64,000 nucleotides of DNA from CAHJXF01 sp038225855 (GTDB lineage Bacteria > Pseudomonadota > Gammaproteobacteria > Burkholderiales > Burkholderiaceae_D): NCBI GenBank assembly GCA_038225855.1, contig JBBRQU010000005.1, forward strand, positions 1-64,000. Direction: 5' to 3'. This document shows, in pieces, positions 29,456 through 37,987 of the stretch. The translations under genes were made by a program, and so were the position numbers. A model generated the notes under the pieces. That model was not told where the DNA came from. It saw only the letters and a list, made by a program, of their open reading frames with translations, and searched no databases. The stretch's first letter is position 1, and every line of letters starts with the position of its first letter.

Positions 29456-30490
29456 TCAGACGATCACCGGCTCGGGTTCGAGCGCGACACCGAAGCGCGC
29501 GGCGACGCTGTCGGTAATCGCCGATGCGAGCGCGAGCACTTCGGCGCCGGTTGCGCCTCCTCGATTGACGAGGACCAGCGCCTGGCTCTCGTGCACGGCC
29601 GCGCGGCCACTACCCGCCGGCAACGAGCGACCGCGCCAATCGCAACGATCGATCAACCATGCCGCTGCGAGCTTCACGCGGCCATCGGCTTGCCGATAGC
29701 CAACCGCGTCAGGCTCATTAGCGCGAATCGCGTCGAAGACTTCCGTACTCACGATCGGGTTCTTGAAGAAGCTGCCTGCATTGCCGATCACGGCCGGGTC
29801 GGGCAGCTTGGCGCGGCGGATCGCGGTCACGACGTCGGCGACCTCGAGCGCGGTCGGGCGAGCGATCGATCGCTGTTCGAGCGTCGCGCGCACGTCGCCG
29901 TAGTCGATGCGCGGCTCCCATCGTTTCGGCAAACGAAACACGACCCGCGTGATGACGACGCGCCCACGGAGTTCGCGCTTGAACACGCTGTCGCGATAAC
30001 CGAAGCCGCAATCGTCGGCGCTCATGCGCGTGACCCGGCCCGAAGCGAGATCGAAGGCTTCCAGGTATGCGAAGCGCTCGACCAGTTCGATGCCGTATGC
30101 GCCGATGTTCTGCACCGGCGCCGCGCCGACCAAGCCCGGAATCAGCGCGAGGTTCTCGAGGCCGGGCCAGCCTTCCTGGAGCGTGTGGCGCACGAACGCT
30201 TCCCAGTTCTCGCCCGCGGCCGCGGCGACCAGACGATGGTCGCCGTCATCGCCGAGATATTCGCGCCCCGTCAACGCGACGTGGGCCACGAGTCCATCGA
30301 AGTCGCGCGTGAAGAGCAGGTTGCTGCCACCGCCCAGGATCAGGCGCGGTCCTGCGATCCACTCGGGTCGCTCGCGCAGCGCGTGAAGGTCCTCGATCAC
30401 CTCGATCCGCGCGAAGCAACGCGCGCGGGCAGCGATGCCGAAGGTGTTGAGCGCCTCGAGTGAAACGTCGCGCTGAATGGTGAGCGTCAT
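29456..30490 (-). CDS. murB: UDP-N-acetylenolpyruvoylglucosamine reductase
   Basis: FAD/NADPH enzyme completing UDP-MurNAc synthesis. 344 residues, type I MurB. Motifs: LEALNTFGIAARAR, FAD-binding LILGGGSNLLFT, IPGLVGAAPVQNIGAYG, YRDSVFK with the catalytic serine, and IGNAGSFFKNPIV. ATG 30490 gives the standard N-terminus; the open frame to 30667 includes the upstream tandem repeat and is not family sequence. Confidence 0.96.
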   Translation of the reverse strand: MTLTIQRDVSLEALNTFGIAARARCFARIEVIEDLHALRERPEWIAGPRLILGGGSNLLFTRDFDGLVAHVALTGREYLGDDGDHRLVAAAAGENWEAFVRHTLQEGWPGLENLALIPGLVGAAPVQNIGAYGIELVERFAYLEAFDLASGRVTRMSADDCGFGYRDSVFKRELRGRVVITRVVFRLPKRWEPRIDYGDVRATLEQRSIARPTALEVADVVTAIRRAKLPDPAVIGNAGSFFKNPIVSTEVFDAIRANEPDAVGYRQADGRVKLAAAWLIDRCDWRGRSLPAGSGRAAVHESQALVLVNRGGATGAEVLALASAITDSVAARFGVALEPEPVIV

Positions 30491-30541
30491 GCGAATGGAG
30501 ACCCGCGCCGAGGGGGTGCGGCAAAGAGCGGCGAGTATAGG

Positions 30542-30573
30542 GGAGCCGCCGGGGAGCCGCCGGGGAGCCGCGG
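30542..30573. repeat. 11-bp tandem repeat, three units
   Basis: GGGAGCCGCCG repeated nearly three times between the divergent murB and yajQ genes. Length polymorphism by slippage is expected. Confidence 0.7.
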
Positions 30574-30635
30574 GAAAGCTCAGCCCTCCCGCTCGTCTAT
30601 ACTTTTCGTCCACTCGTTCCACAGGAAGCACACGC

Positions 30636-31121
30636 ATGCCCTCGTTCGACGCCGTCTCGGAAGCCAATCAGGTCGAAGTGAAAAACGCGGTCGACCAGAC
30701 CAACAAGGAAGTCGGCACGCGTTTCGATTTCAAGGGCTCGGACGCGCGCGTCGAGCAGAAGGAACGCGACCTCACTCTCTACTCCGACTCGGAGTTCCAG
30801 CTCGGTCAGGTGCGCGACATCCTCAATGGCAAGATGACCAAGCGCGGCGTCGACATCCGCTTTCTCGATCTCGGCAAGATCGAGAAGATCGGCGGCGACA
30901 AGGTCAAGCAGGTCATCAAGGTCAAGAACGGCATCGAGTCGGAAGTCGCGAAGAAGATCGTGAAAGCGATCAAGGATGCCAAGCTCAAGGTGCAGGCGAG
31001 CATTCAGGGTGATGCCGTACGCGTCGCGGGAGCCAAGCGCGACGATCTGCAGTCGGCGATCGCGCTGCTGAAGAAATCGATCACCGATACACCGCTCGAC
31101 TTCAACAACTTTCGCGACTAG
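30636..31121 (+). CDS. YajQ family cyclic di-GMP-binding protein
   Basis: 161 residues. MPSFDAVSEANQVEVKNAVDQ at the start (20 residues MPSFDAVSEANQVEVKNAVD), TRFDFKGSDARV and IQGDAVRVAGAKRDDLQ are characteristic of the YajQ/DUF520 family. A Xanthomonas member binds c-di-GMP and acts with a transcription factor; the E. coli member binds nucleotides. The AGGAAG ribosome-binding site fixes ATG 30636. Confidence 0.95.
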   Translation: MPSFDAVSEANQVEVKNAVDQTNKEVGTRFDFKGSDARVEQKERDLTLYSDSEFQLGQVRDILNGKMTKRGVDIRFLDLGKIEKIGGDKVKQVIKVKNGIESEVAKKIVKAIKDAKLKVQASIQGDAVRVAGAKRDDLQSAIALLKKSITDTPLDFNNFRD

Positions 31122-31143
31122 CGGCGCGGTCACGGTGCGCGCG

Positions 31144-31791
31144 ATGAGTTCCATTCGCTTCATCGCGTCGCTGTTGCTCGTGCTCGCATCGGGCGCTCAC
31201 GCCACGACCCTCGACGTCGTTGGCCTGTTTCCCGGCAAGGCCGTGGTCGCGGTCGATGGCGCCGCACCGCGCAGCGTCGCGATCGGCGAAAGCGTCGCGG
31301 GTTACAAGCTCCTCGCGATCGGCGCGGACAGCGCGACCTTCCTCGTCGATGGCAAGCGCCAGACGTTTACGATGGGATCGTTTCTCGGCGGCAGGGGATC
31401 GGGTCACAGCGCAAGCAGCCGCGCCAGCGCGATGCTCGCCGCCGACAGCCGCGGGCACTACATGGCCGATGGTGCGATCAACGGCGTGGCAACGCGCTTT
31501 CTGGTCGACACCGGCGCAACGCTGGTCGTGCTTTCTTCGAACGAGGCAAACCGGCTCGGCATCCCGTATCGACAAGCGGCGCAAGCGATGGCCAGGACCG
31601 CCAACGGCGCGGTGCCTTATCGCCTCGTCAAGCTCGATCGCGTCAAGGTCGGCGATGTCGAGCTCATCAACGTCGAAGCCGGCGTGATGGAAGGCGGCTA
31701 CGACGGCCCCGCACTGCTCGGCATGAGCTTCCTGTCGCGCACCGAAGTCAGCCGCGACGGCCAGAGCATGGTGTTGACGAAGCGCTACTGA
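31144..31791 (+). CDS. Retropepsin-like aspartic protease, clan AA (TIGR02281 type)
   Basis: 215 residues from ATG 31144 with a signal peptide (ending GAHA). The C-terminal 120 residues hold one retropepsin-like half domain with the active-site FLVDTGATLVVLS and LLGMSFLSR, so the active enzyme would be a dimer. An N-terminal region (about 25-75) has no known domain. A GTG at 31135 is an alternative start. The stop overlaps the convergent MFS gene by 7 bases. Confidence 0.88.
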   Translation: MSSIRFIASLLLVLASGAHATTLDVVGLFPGKAVVAVDGAAPRSVAIGESVAGYKLLAIGADSATFLVDGKRQTFTMGSFLGGRGSGHSASSRASAMLAADSRGHYMADGAINGVATRFLVDTGATLVVLSSNEANRLGIPYRQAAQAMARTANGAVPYRLVKLDRVKVGDVELINVEAGVMEGGYDGPALLGMSFLSRTEVSRDGQSMVLTKRY

Positions 31792-33017
31792 GTCGCGACG
31801 TCGCGTCCGCGGGCAAGCGGCTTCTGCAGCCACGCGACGATCGCCGCAAGCGCCAGCACGGCCGCGCTGCAAAGAAGCCCGCCGCGCAAGCCGCTCGATC
31901 CGTCGGCCACCCACCCGATCAACGTCGGGCCGACGATCTGTCCGGCAGCGAAGACGATGGTGAAGGCGCTGATGCCGGCCGACCATGCGGAAGCTTCGAG
32001 GTTGTGTCGCACCAGCGCCGTGGTCGATGCGACCACCGAAAGGAAGGCGCCGCCGAACATCAGCCCCGATGCGAAGACTGCGATCGGATGCGCGCTCAAC
32101 ACCGGCAGGAGCGTCGCAACCGCGAGCAGCGCATCGAGCAGGGTCATCGCTTCGCCGCCGCGACTTTTCTGCAGCAGCCGCGCCCACAGCCATGACGAGG
32201 CGATCACCGCAACGCCGAGCGCGACGAAGAAACTGGTGATCAACGCGCTGCTCAGGCGCAGTTCGCGCAGCAGCGTGATCACGAACGTCATGTAGCCGAT
32301 GTAGCCGAGGCCGAAGAGAAAATAGGCGGCAAGTCCGAATGCGAAGCCGCGTACCGGAAATCGCGAGCGCTCGGTCGCCGCGCTCGCCTGCGCGTCGAGG
32401 TGGCGCGTCGCCGCGGCCATAACGATGGTCGCAAGCAGCGCGGCGATCCCCAGGCCGAACCACGCGTGCTGCCAGTCGTGCGCACGGTGCTGCAAGGCGG
32501 TCGATGAGATCAGGACCGGCACGAGCCATGCGGATGCGACGATGCCGATACCGGTGCCGCCGTAATACACGCCCAGGATCAAGCCCGCCTGCGCAGGCCT
32601 TCCCGACTCGCGATCGCCGCTTGCGTCCGCTCTCGATGCGTCGCTGGCCAGCCGCGCCGCGAGCAGACCGCCCGCGATGAAGGTCGCAGCGCTCGCGACG
32701 CCCGTGATGAAGCGCAGCAGATAGAGCCATGCATCGTCGGACACGAGTCCATGCGCGATCAGCGCAATCCCGGCAATCGCACTGCCCCACAGGAATACGC
32801 GCCGCGCCGCGTGACGCTTCAACCACGACACGGTCAGCAAGGCGCCTGCGAGATAGCCGGCCGCATTGACCGTATTCATCGCACCCGACGTCAGATAGCT
32901 CCACCCGAGATCGGCACGCATGGGCGGCAACAGCAGCGCGTACGAGAAACGCGCGAGGCCGAGAGAGACTGCGGCGCCGAGCGCGAGGGCGAGGGCGGTT
33001 CGAAGAGTGGAAGGCAT
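31785..33017 (-). CDS. YbfB/YjiJ family MFS transporter
   Basis: 410 residues, 12 membrane helices. N-terminal GAAVSLGLARFSYALLLPPM and LGWSYLTSGAMNTVNAAGYL are typical of the YbfB/YjiJ (formerly DUF1228) branch. Substrate unknown. Start ATG 33017 gives the family N-terminus. Tail-to-tail 7-base overlap with the aspartic protease gene. Confidence 0.87.
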   Translation of the reverse strand: MPSTLRTALALALGAAVSLGLARFSYALLLPPMRADLGWSYLTSGAMNTVNAAGYLAGALLTVSWLKRHAARRVFLWGSAIAGIALIAHGLVSDDAWLYLLRFITGVASAATFIAGGLLAARLASDASRADASGDRESGRPAQAGLILGVYYGGTGIGIVASAWLVPVLISSTALQHRAHDWQHAWFGLGIAALLATIVMAAATRHLDAQASAATERSRFPVRGFAFGLAAYFLFGLGYIGYMTFVITLLRELRLSSALITSFFVALGVAVIASSWLWARLLQKSRGGEAMTLLDALLAVATLLPVLSAHPIAVFASGLMFGGAFLSVVASTTALVRHNLEASAWSAGISAFTIVFAAGQIVGPTLIGWVADGSSGLRGGLLCSAAVLALAAIVAWLQKPLARGRDVATQ

Positions 33018-33061
33018 CAGGTTTCCCCGGACATTGCGCATGCCTTTTCCGGCAGGAGATA

Positions 33062-33274
33062 CTTCCGCCAAAGTCCATCGACGAGTATCTCCGTGACTAT
33101 GCCCGATGGACCCCTTCGATCATCGAGATCGAGTTGAACGAAGTGCTGGGAGAAGCCGAGCGTATCAACATCAGTCTGCCGAAGCGGGTGCTCCGGCGTC
33201 TCGATCATCAAGCCGCACTCGCCAACCAAACGCGGTCGGGATATATCGCCAAGCTGGCGTTGGAGCACGGGTGA
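33062..33274 (+). pseudogene. hicB antitoxin remnant (3' part)
   Basis: Reading the frame that ends at TGA 33272-33274 gives IIEIELNEVLGEAERINISL then PKRVLRRLDHQAALANQTRS and GYIAKLALEHG. This is the C-terminal ribbon-helix-helix segment of HicB antitoxins (ERVNITLPKRVL...RSGYIA). The N-terminal RNase-H-like half is not recognisable upstream, the frame has no plausible ATG with a ribosome-binding site, and no hicA toxin lies nearby. It runs straight into the MFS gene start on the other strand. Confidence 0.72.
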
Positions 33275-33306
33275 ATGCTGCGCGGAATCCGATAGCACGA
33301 ACCAAA

Positions 33307-33341
33307 TCAAAAAGCCCCGCAAACTTCGCAGGGCTTTTTGA
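33307..33341. terminator. Bidirectional Rho-independent terminator
   Basis: TCAAAAAGCCC and GGGCTTTTTGA are perfect 11-bp inverted repeats, continued by a GC/GC pair after one mismatch, with a short loop. A/T tracts in the outer stem serve both directions. It terminates folE2 (stop 33370) on minus and whatever enters from hicB on plus. Confidence 0.92.
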
Positions 33342-33369
33342 TTTTCAATGAGCGCATCGAACGAGAAGA

Positions 33370-34200
33370 TCACCCACCCATCGCCGGCGCCGGTCTTTCG
33401 ATGCGCGCATACGCGCTGTGGTTGTGGATCGATTCGAAGTTCTCGACCTCGACCACGTAGCGCCCGATGCGCGGGTCGTCGTTCAGGCGCTGCACGACAT
33501 CGCGAATCAAATCTTCGACGAACTTGGGATTGTCGTAAGCGCGTTCGGTGACGTACTTCTCGTCGGGCCGCTTGAGAAGTCCGTAGACCTCGCACGAGGC
33601 TTCTTCTTCGGCGACGGCGACGAGATCCTCGACCGCCAGCGCAACGCCCTCTCTCACTCCGGCTTCGATCGTGACGTGCGAACGCTGGTTGTGCGCGCCG
33701 TAGTCCGAGATCTCTTTCGAGCAGGGACACAGGCTCGTCACCGGAACGACCACGGTCAGCGACACGTCGGTCTTGCCCTGGGCGATGCGGCCGGTCAGCG
33801 CGACCTCGATGTCGAGCAGACTCTCGACACCGGAGATCGGCGCGATCTTCGTGATGAAGTAGGGATACTTGACTTCGATGCGCCCCGCCTGCGCGCCCAG
33901 CTTGTCGGCCATCGTCGCGAGCAGGCTGCGCAGCGCCTGCACGTCGACCACGCCGCGGCGCTCTTCGAGCAAGGCGACGAAGCGCGACATGTGCGTGCCC
34001 TTGACGGTTGCCGGCAGATGCACGTCGAGGCTCCACATACCCACCGTCGGCTGTGTTTGTCCATCGCGGTTCTTCACCGTCAGCGGATGACGCACGCCCT
34101 TGATGCCGACCCGCTGGATCGCGAGATGACGCTGATCGGGTGAGCCCTGTACGTCGGGTAGATCGACCGTGAAGGACTTGATCGGGTCTGGTGCATTCAT
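33370..34200 (-). CDS. folE2: GTP cyclohydrolase FolE2 (type IB)
   Basis: Converts GTP to dihydroneopterin triphosphate, first step of folate synthesis; the IB enzyme can use metals other than zinc. 276 residues. VVPVTSLCPCSKEISDYGAHNQRS (the CPCSKEISDYGAHNQRS part) is the metal and substrate motif. MNAPDPIKSFTVDLPDVQGS is the normal betaproteobacterial start. Last of a minus-strand run xseB-ispA-dxs-folE2 and followed by a terminator. No folE1 is in the window. Confidence 0.95.
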   Translation of the reverse strand: MNAPDPIKSFTVDLPDVQGSPDQRHLAIQRVGIKGVRHPLTVKNRDGQTQPTVGMWSLDVHLPATVKGTHMSRFVALLEERRGVVDVQALRSLLATMADKLGAQAGRIEVKYPYFITKIAPISGVESLLDIEVALTGRIAQGKTDVSLTVVVPVTSLCPCSKEISDYGAHNQRSHVTIEAGVREGVALAVEDLVAVAEEEASCEVYGLLKRPDEKYVTERAYDNPKFVEDLIRDVVQRLNDDPRIGRYVVEVENFESIHNHSAYARIERPAPAMGG

Positions 34201-34243
34201 GTCTTGTGGCCCGCATGCGCGGGTGAGATCAAAAGGTAGGATT

Positions 34244-34267
34244 TGGTGGGAACCACGGGAGTCGAAC
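34244..34267 (-). other. tRNA 3'-end-like fragment (T-loop to CCA)
   Basis: Read on minus: G-TTCGACT-CCCGT-GGTTCCC-A-CCA, which aligns exactly with tRNA positions 53-76 (T-loop, 3' T-stem, 3' acceptor strand, discriminator, CCA). The bases upstream do not form the matching 5' T-stem (ACGGG would be needed) and no tRNA body follows, so this is not a functional tRNA gene. It lies in the dxs-folE2 gap. Such a 3' end is what an integrase attachment site leaves; chance similarity cannot be excluded. Confidence 0.4.
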
Positions 34268-34285
34268 GCATTCTTGCACGACTCT

Positions 34286-36250
34286 TCAACCGTTGCTCAC
34301 GACCAGTCGCGGTTCTCGAAGGTCGCCAGCAAGCGGCTCTATGCGACGAGCGCTCATGTCACCAAGCTTTCTGCATATCGATGCGACCACGCCCTCGGCA
34401 TTCAAGCCGCAGTCCGCCAGCAACAGCGCAGGGTCACCGTGATCGATAAATCGGTCTGGAAGTCCCAAATGCAAGATCGGTCTGACGATCCCCGCGTCGG
34501 CCATCGCCTCGGCGCACGCGGAGCCCGCGCCGCCCATGATGCAGCCTTCCTCGATCGTGACGATGAGATCGTGCTTCTGCGCGAGATCGGCAAGCAGCGC
34601 CGCATCGAGCGGCTTGACGAAGCGCATGTTGGCAACCGTCGCATCGAGCGCTGCGCCCGCGGCGAGCGCAGAGGCGACCATGGCGCCGAACGCGAGTATC
34701 GCAACCCGGGGCGTGCCGGTCGCAGCGCGTTGCGCGATCGTGCTCTCGCGCAACACGACGCCCTTGCCGAGCGGCAGAGGCGCGAGCGTTTCCGTGCTGC
34801 CCGACACCGCGTGCGAGGCCGCTGCCGCGCCGCGCGGATAACGCACGGCCGCCGGACCCTCGTACAGAAACGCCGTGCTCAGCATCGCGCGGCACTCGGC
34901 TTCGTCGGACGCGGCCATCACCACCATGTTGGGAATGCAGCGCAGATATGCGAGATCGTAGTTGCCCGCATGCGTCGCGCCGTCCTGCCCCACCAGACCG
35001 GCGCGATCGAGCGCGAAGGTCACGTCGAGGTTCTGCAACGCCACGTCGTGGATCAGTTGATCGTAGCCGCGCTGCAGAAAGGTCGAGTAGATCGCGACCA
35101 CCGGCTTGATGCCTTCGGTGGCCATGCCGGCCGCGAATGTCACCGCGTGTTGTTCGGCGATGCCGACGTCGAAGTAGCGGGTCGGAAAGCGCCGTTCGAA
35201 TTCGACCAGTCCCGAGCCCTCGCGCATCGCCGGCGTAATGCCGACCAGACGTCGATCGGCCGCGGCCATGTCGCACAGCCACGTGCCGAATACCTGCGTG
35301 TAGCTTTTCTTCGAGGGCGACGTGGCGGGCTTGATGCCGACGTCGGGATCGAACTTGCTCGGTCCGTGATAAAGCACGGGATCGGCTTCGGCGAGCTTGT
35401 AGCCCTGCCCTTTTTTCGTGACCACGTGGAGGAACTGCGGGCCGCCGAGCTGCCTGATGTTCTGCAGCGTCGGGATCAGCGATTCGAGATCGTGGCCGTC
35501 GATCGGCCCGATGTAGTTGAAGCCGAGTTCCTCGAACATCGTTGCGGGCACGATCATGCCCTTCGCATGCTCCTCGAATTTTCTTGCGAACTCGAACAGC
35601 GGCGGCGCGACGCCGAGCACGCTGCGCCCTACGTTCTTCGCGGTCGCGTAGAACTGACCGCTCATCAGTCGCGCCAGATAGCGATTGAGCGCGCCCACCG
35701 GCGGCGAGATCGACATGTCGTTGTCGTTGAGGATCACGAGCAGGTCGACGTCATGCATCACGCCCGCGTTGTTCAAGGCTTCATAGGCCATGCCCGCCGA
35801 CATCGCGCCGTCGCCGATCACGGCGATGCTCCTGCGATGCCGGTCTCCCTTCAACTTCGCGGCGACGGCCATGCCGAGCGCCGCCGAAATGCTGGTCGAC
35901 GAGTGCGCGGTGCCGAAGGTGTCGTATTCGGACTCGACGCGCCGCGGAAATCCCGAGATGCCGCCCTTCTGCCGCAGCGTGTGCATGCGCTCACGACGGC
36001 CGGTGAGGATCTTGTGCGGATAAGTCTGATGGCCCACGTCCCACACGATGCGATCGTCGGGCGTGTCGAACACGTAGTGAAGCGCGATCGTCAGTTCGAC
36101 CGTGCCGAGATTCGACGAGAGATGGCCACCCGTCTTGGACACTGAGTCGAGCACGAAGGCGCGCAGTTGATGGGCGAGCGTGTGCAACTGGTGCCGATCG
36201 AGCTTTCGCAGGTCGGCCGGGGAGTCGATGAGTTCGAGCAGATCGTTCAT
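34286..36250 (-). CDS. dxs: 1-deoxy-D-xylulose-5-phosphate synthase
   Basis: Thiamine-diphosphate enzyme joining pyruvate and glyceraldehyde-3-phosphate, first step of the MEP isoprenoid pathway. 654 residues, a little longer than usual. TPP motif GDGAMSAGMAYEALNNAG, HSSTSISAALGMAVA, and the C-terminal pyrimidine domain with DRAGLVGQDGATHAG. Downstream of ispA (61 bases), the enzyme using later products of the same pathway. Confidence 0.97.
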   Translation of the reverse strand: MNDLLELIDSPADLRKLDRHQLHTLAHQLRAFVLDSVSKTGGHLSSNLGTVELTIALHYVFDTPDDRIVWDVGHQTYPHKILTGRRERMHTLRQKGGISGFPRRVESEYDTFGTAHSSTSISAALGMAVAAKLKGDRHRRSIAVIGDGAMSAGMAYEALNNAGVMHDVDLLVILNDNDMSISPPVGALNRYLARLMSGQFYATAKNVGRSVLGVAPPLFEFARKFEEHAKGMIVPATMFEELGFNYIGPIDGHDLESLIPTLQNIRQLGGPQFLHVVTKKGQGYKLAEADPVLYHGPSKFDPDVGIKPATSPSKKSYTQVFGTWLCDMAAADRRLVGITPAMREGSGLVEFERRFPTRYFDVGIAEQHAVTFAAGMATEGIKPVVAIYSTFLQRGYDQLIHDVALQNLDVTFALDRAGLVGQDGATHAGNYDLAYLRCIPNMVVMAASDEAECRAMLSTAFLYEGPAAVRYPRGAAAASHAVSGSTETLAPLPLGKGVVLRESTIAQRAATGTPRVAILAFGAMVASALAAGAALDATVANMRFVKPLDAALLADLAQKHDLIVTIEEGCIMGGAGSACAEAMADAGIVRPILHLGLPDRFIDHGDPALLLADCGLNAEGVVASICRKLGDMSARRIEPLAGDLREPRLVVSNG

Positions 36251-36311
36251 GCGGCCGCCGAATGTGGGATGGCTGGTGTGGTCCGAAAAGCGTGGTGACT
36301 CGCGCCGCGAG

Positions 36312-37343
36312 TCAGAACGAACGTCCGGTAATGAAGTCTGCGACCTCGCGCAGCCGCTCGACGTTCCCGCCGAGCCGCAGGAGCGCGCGATCGGCGTCTT
36401 CGCGCAAGCGCCGCGCCAACTCCTTCGCTTGATCGAGTCCGAGCACTGTCACGACGGTCGGCTTGGCGTTCATCGCATCCTTGCCCGCGGTTTTTCCCAG
36501 CGTGGCGCTGTCGGTTTCGACGTCGAGCACGTCGTCGACGACCTGGAACGCGAGACCGATCGCCGCGCAAAAATCATCGAGGGCAGCGCGTTCTGCATCG
36601 TCGAGCCGGCGCGCCGCGCTCGCGCCCAGCATGACCGCGGCTCGCAGGAGCGCGCCAGTCTTGGCTCGGTGCATCGCTTCGAGTTCGCTCCACGCGAGTT
36701 GCTTGCCGACGCTTTCGAGGTCGATCGCCTGTCCGCCCGCCATGCCGCGCGAGCCGCTCGCGGCCGCAAGCAGTGCGACCGAATCGCCGATGCGCGCGCG
36801 CGCGCGTCCGGACGCAGGCGACGCGGTCGCGATGACTTCGAAGGCAAGCGTCTGCAGCGCGTCGCCCACCAGAAGAGCGGTCGCCTCATCGTAGGCAACG
36901 TGAACGGTCGGACGGCCGCGGCGCAGGTCGTCGTCGTCCATGCAGGGCAGGTCGTCGTGCACCAGCGAGTAGGCGTGAATCATTTCCACTGCCGCCGCCG
37001 CGGCATCGAGTTGCGCGGCGGTCGAAATGTCGTCGCCGGCTTCGGCCCACTCGCCGGCCGCATACACCAGCATGGCGCGCACGCGCTTGCCGCCACCGAG
37101 CGTCGCGTAACGCATCGCCTCATGCAAGCGCACGGGAACGATCGTCGTTGCCGGCAGGGCGCGATCGAGCGCGGCTTCGGCGCGCGCGCGTATCGAACGC
37201 ATCCATGGATCGGCCGCCGATTGCCCCGCGCCCGCAGGCGAACGCGTCGCGTCGCCGCGAGCGACCTCGGTCCCGAGGCCAGCGCGCACGACCGCGACTT
37301 CGGCGGCGACCGCGGGGTCGAACGCGGCGTCGTATGCACTCAT
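36312..37343 (-). CDS. ispA: Polyprenyl synthetase (farnesyl diphosphate synthase)
   Basis: Condenses IPP with DMAPP and GPP to FPP. 343 residues. First aspartate-rich motif HDDLPCMDDDDLRRG, second FQVVDDVLDVE, with GGGKRVRAML before them. The short-chain FPP type is suggested by context with dxs and xseB. The start at 37343 overlaps the xseB stop (ATGA), giving an N-terminal extension of about 45 residues before the conserved part; a later start is possible. Confidence 0.94.
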   Translation of the reverse strand: MSAYDAAFDPAVAAEVAVVRAGLGTEVARGDATRSPAGAGQSAADPWMRSIRARAEAALDRALPATTIVPVRLHEAMRYATLGGGKRVRAMLVYAAGEWAEAGDDISTAAQLDAAAAAVEMIHAYSLVHDDLPCMDDDDLRRGRPTVHVAYDEATALLVGDALQTLAFEVIATASPASGRARARIGDSVALLAAASGSRGMAGGQAIDLESVGKQLAWSELEAMHRAKTGALLRAAVMLGASAARRLDDAERAALDDFCAAIGLAFQVVDDVLDVETDSATLGKTAGKDAMNAKPTVVTVLGLDQAKELARRLREDADRALLRLGGNVERLREVADFITGRSF

Positions 37344-37636
37344 CCGCGATCGGACCCGCGCATCGGCATTTCGGACAGGGGCCGCAACAGTTCGCCGTCG
37401 AGCACGCGTACCTGTTCCCTCGCGCGCTCGAGCGCGGTTTCGCAGATCTTCACGAGTTCGGCGCCGCGCTTGTAGGCAGCCAGCGATTGATCGAGCGACA
37501 GGCTGCCGTCCTCCATGCGCTCGACGATGGTTTCGAGTTCTTCGAGCGCCTGCTCGAACGATGGCGCGGCCTGAACGGTCCCGCCTTCGAGAGCGGGATC
37601 GGCGTCGGGCTGTTGCGATGAAGGTGCGCGCGGCAT
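37340..37636 (-). CDS. xseB: Exodeoxyribonuclease VII small subunit
   Basis: 98 residues; binds the helical arm of XseA (5846-7225). The conserved block SFEQALEELETIVERMEDGS and LSLDQSLAAYKRGAELVKIC is present, with a proline-rich N-terminus and short C-terminal tail. First gene of xseB-ispA-dxs with a 4-base overlap to ispA. Confidence 0.95.
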   Translation of the reverse strand: MPRAPSSQQPDADPALEGGTVQAAPSFEQALEELETIVERMEDGSLSLDQSLAAYKRGAELVKICETALERAREQVRVLDGELLRPLSEMPMRGSDRG

Positions 37637-37987
37637 GTACGGAAGACGGTCGCGGAATGGACGATTTGGGGCGGGAGAATCGGCTGAGAATCGACTCAGA
37701 ATCGCGCATTTTAAGCGATCGAGGCTTGAAGGACGCGCCTGCCCGCCCCATCTGCATCGGCAGGCGAAACGCAGCGCTTTTTGTTAGACTTCGCCTTCCC
37801 GTGCAATGCGGGTGACAGTCAGCAAGTCCGTAGTCAGCAATCAGTCTGCAAGAGTCTCGAGTCAAGTCCCAGATGTAATCGTCCGCGACTGGTACGGAAG
37901 CTTCTTGATTCGCTTGGGTTGGGTCGGTGCATGGTCGCGGTCTTCAATGACTGCGGACGTGCCGCCACTTCATTCGGGAGGGTTGGG
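37637..37987. other. Divergent intergenic region xseB / Rieske oxygenase
   Basis: 351 bases without a supported gene. It contains a short direct repeat AGTCAGCAA (37817-37825 and 37832-37840) in a stretch rich in AGTC words. No clear hairpin or operator; promoters for both flanking genes must lie here. Confidence 0.5.

Noticed and set aside
33106..33351. 81-codon plus-strand frame starting at ATG 33106
   Set aside because: It is out of frame with the HicB-like sequence that has family similarity, and itself resembles nothing.
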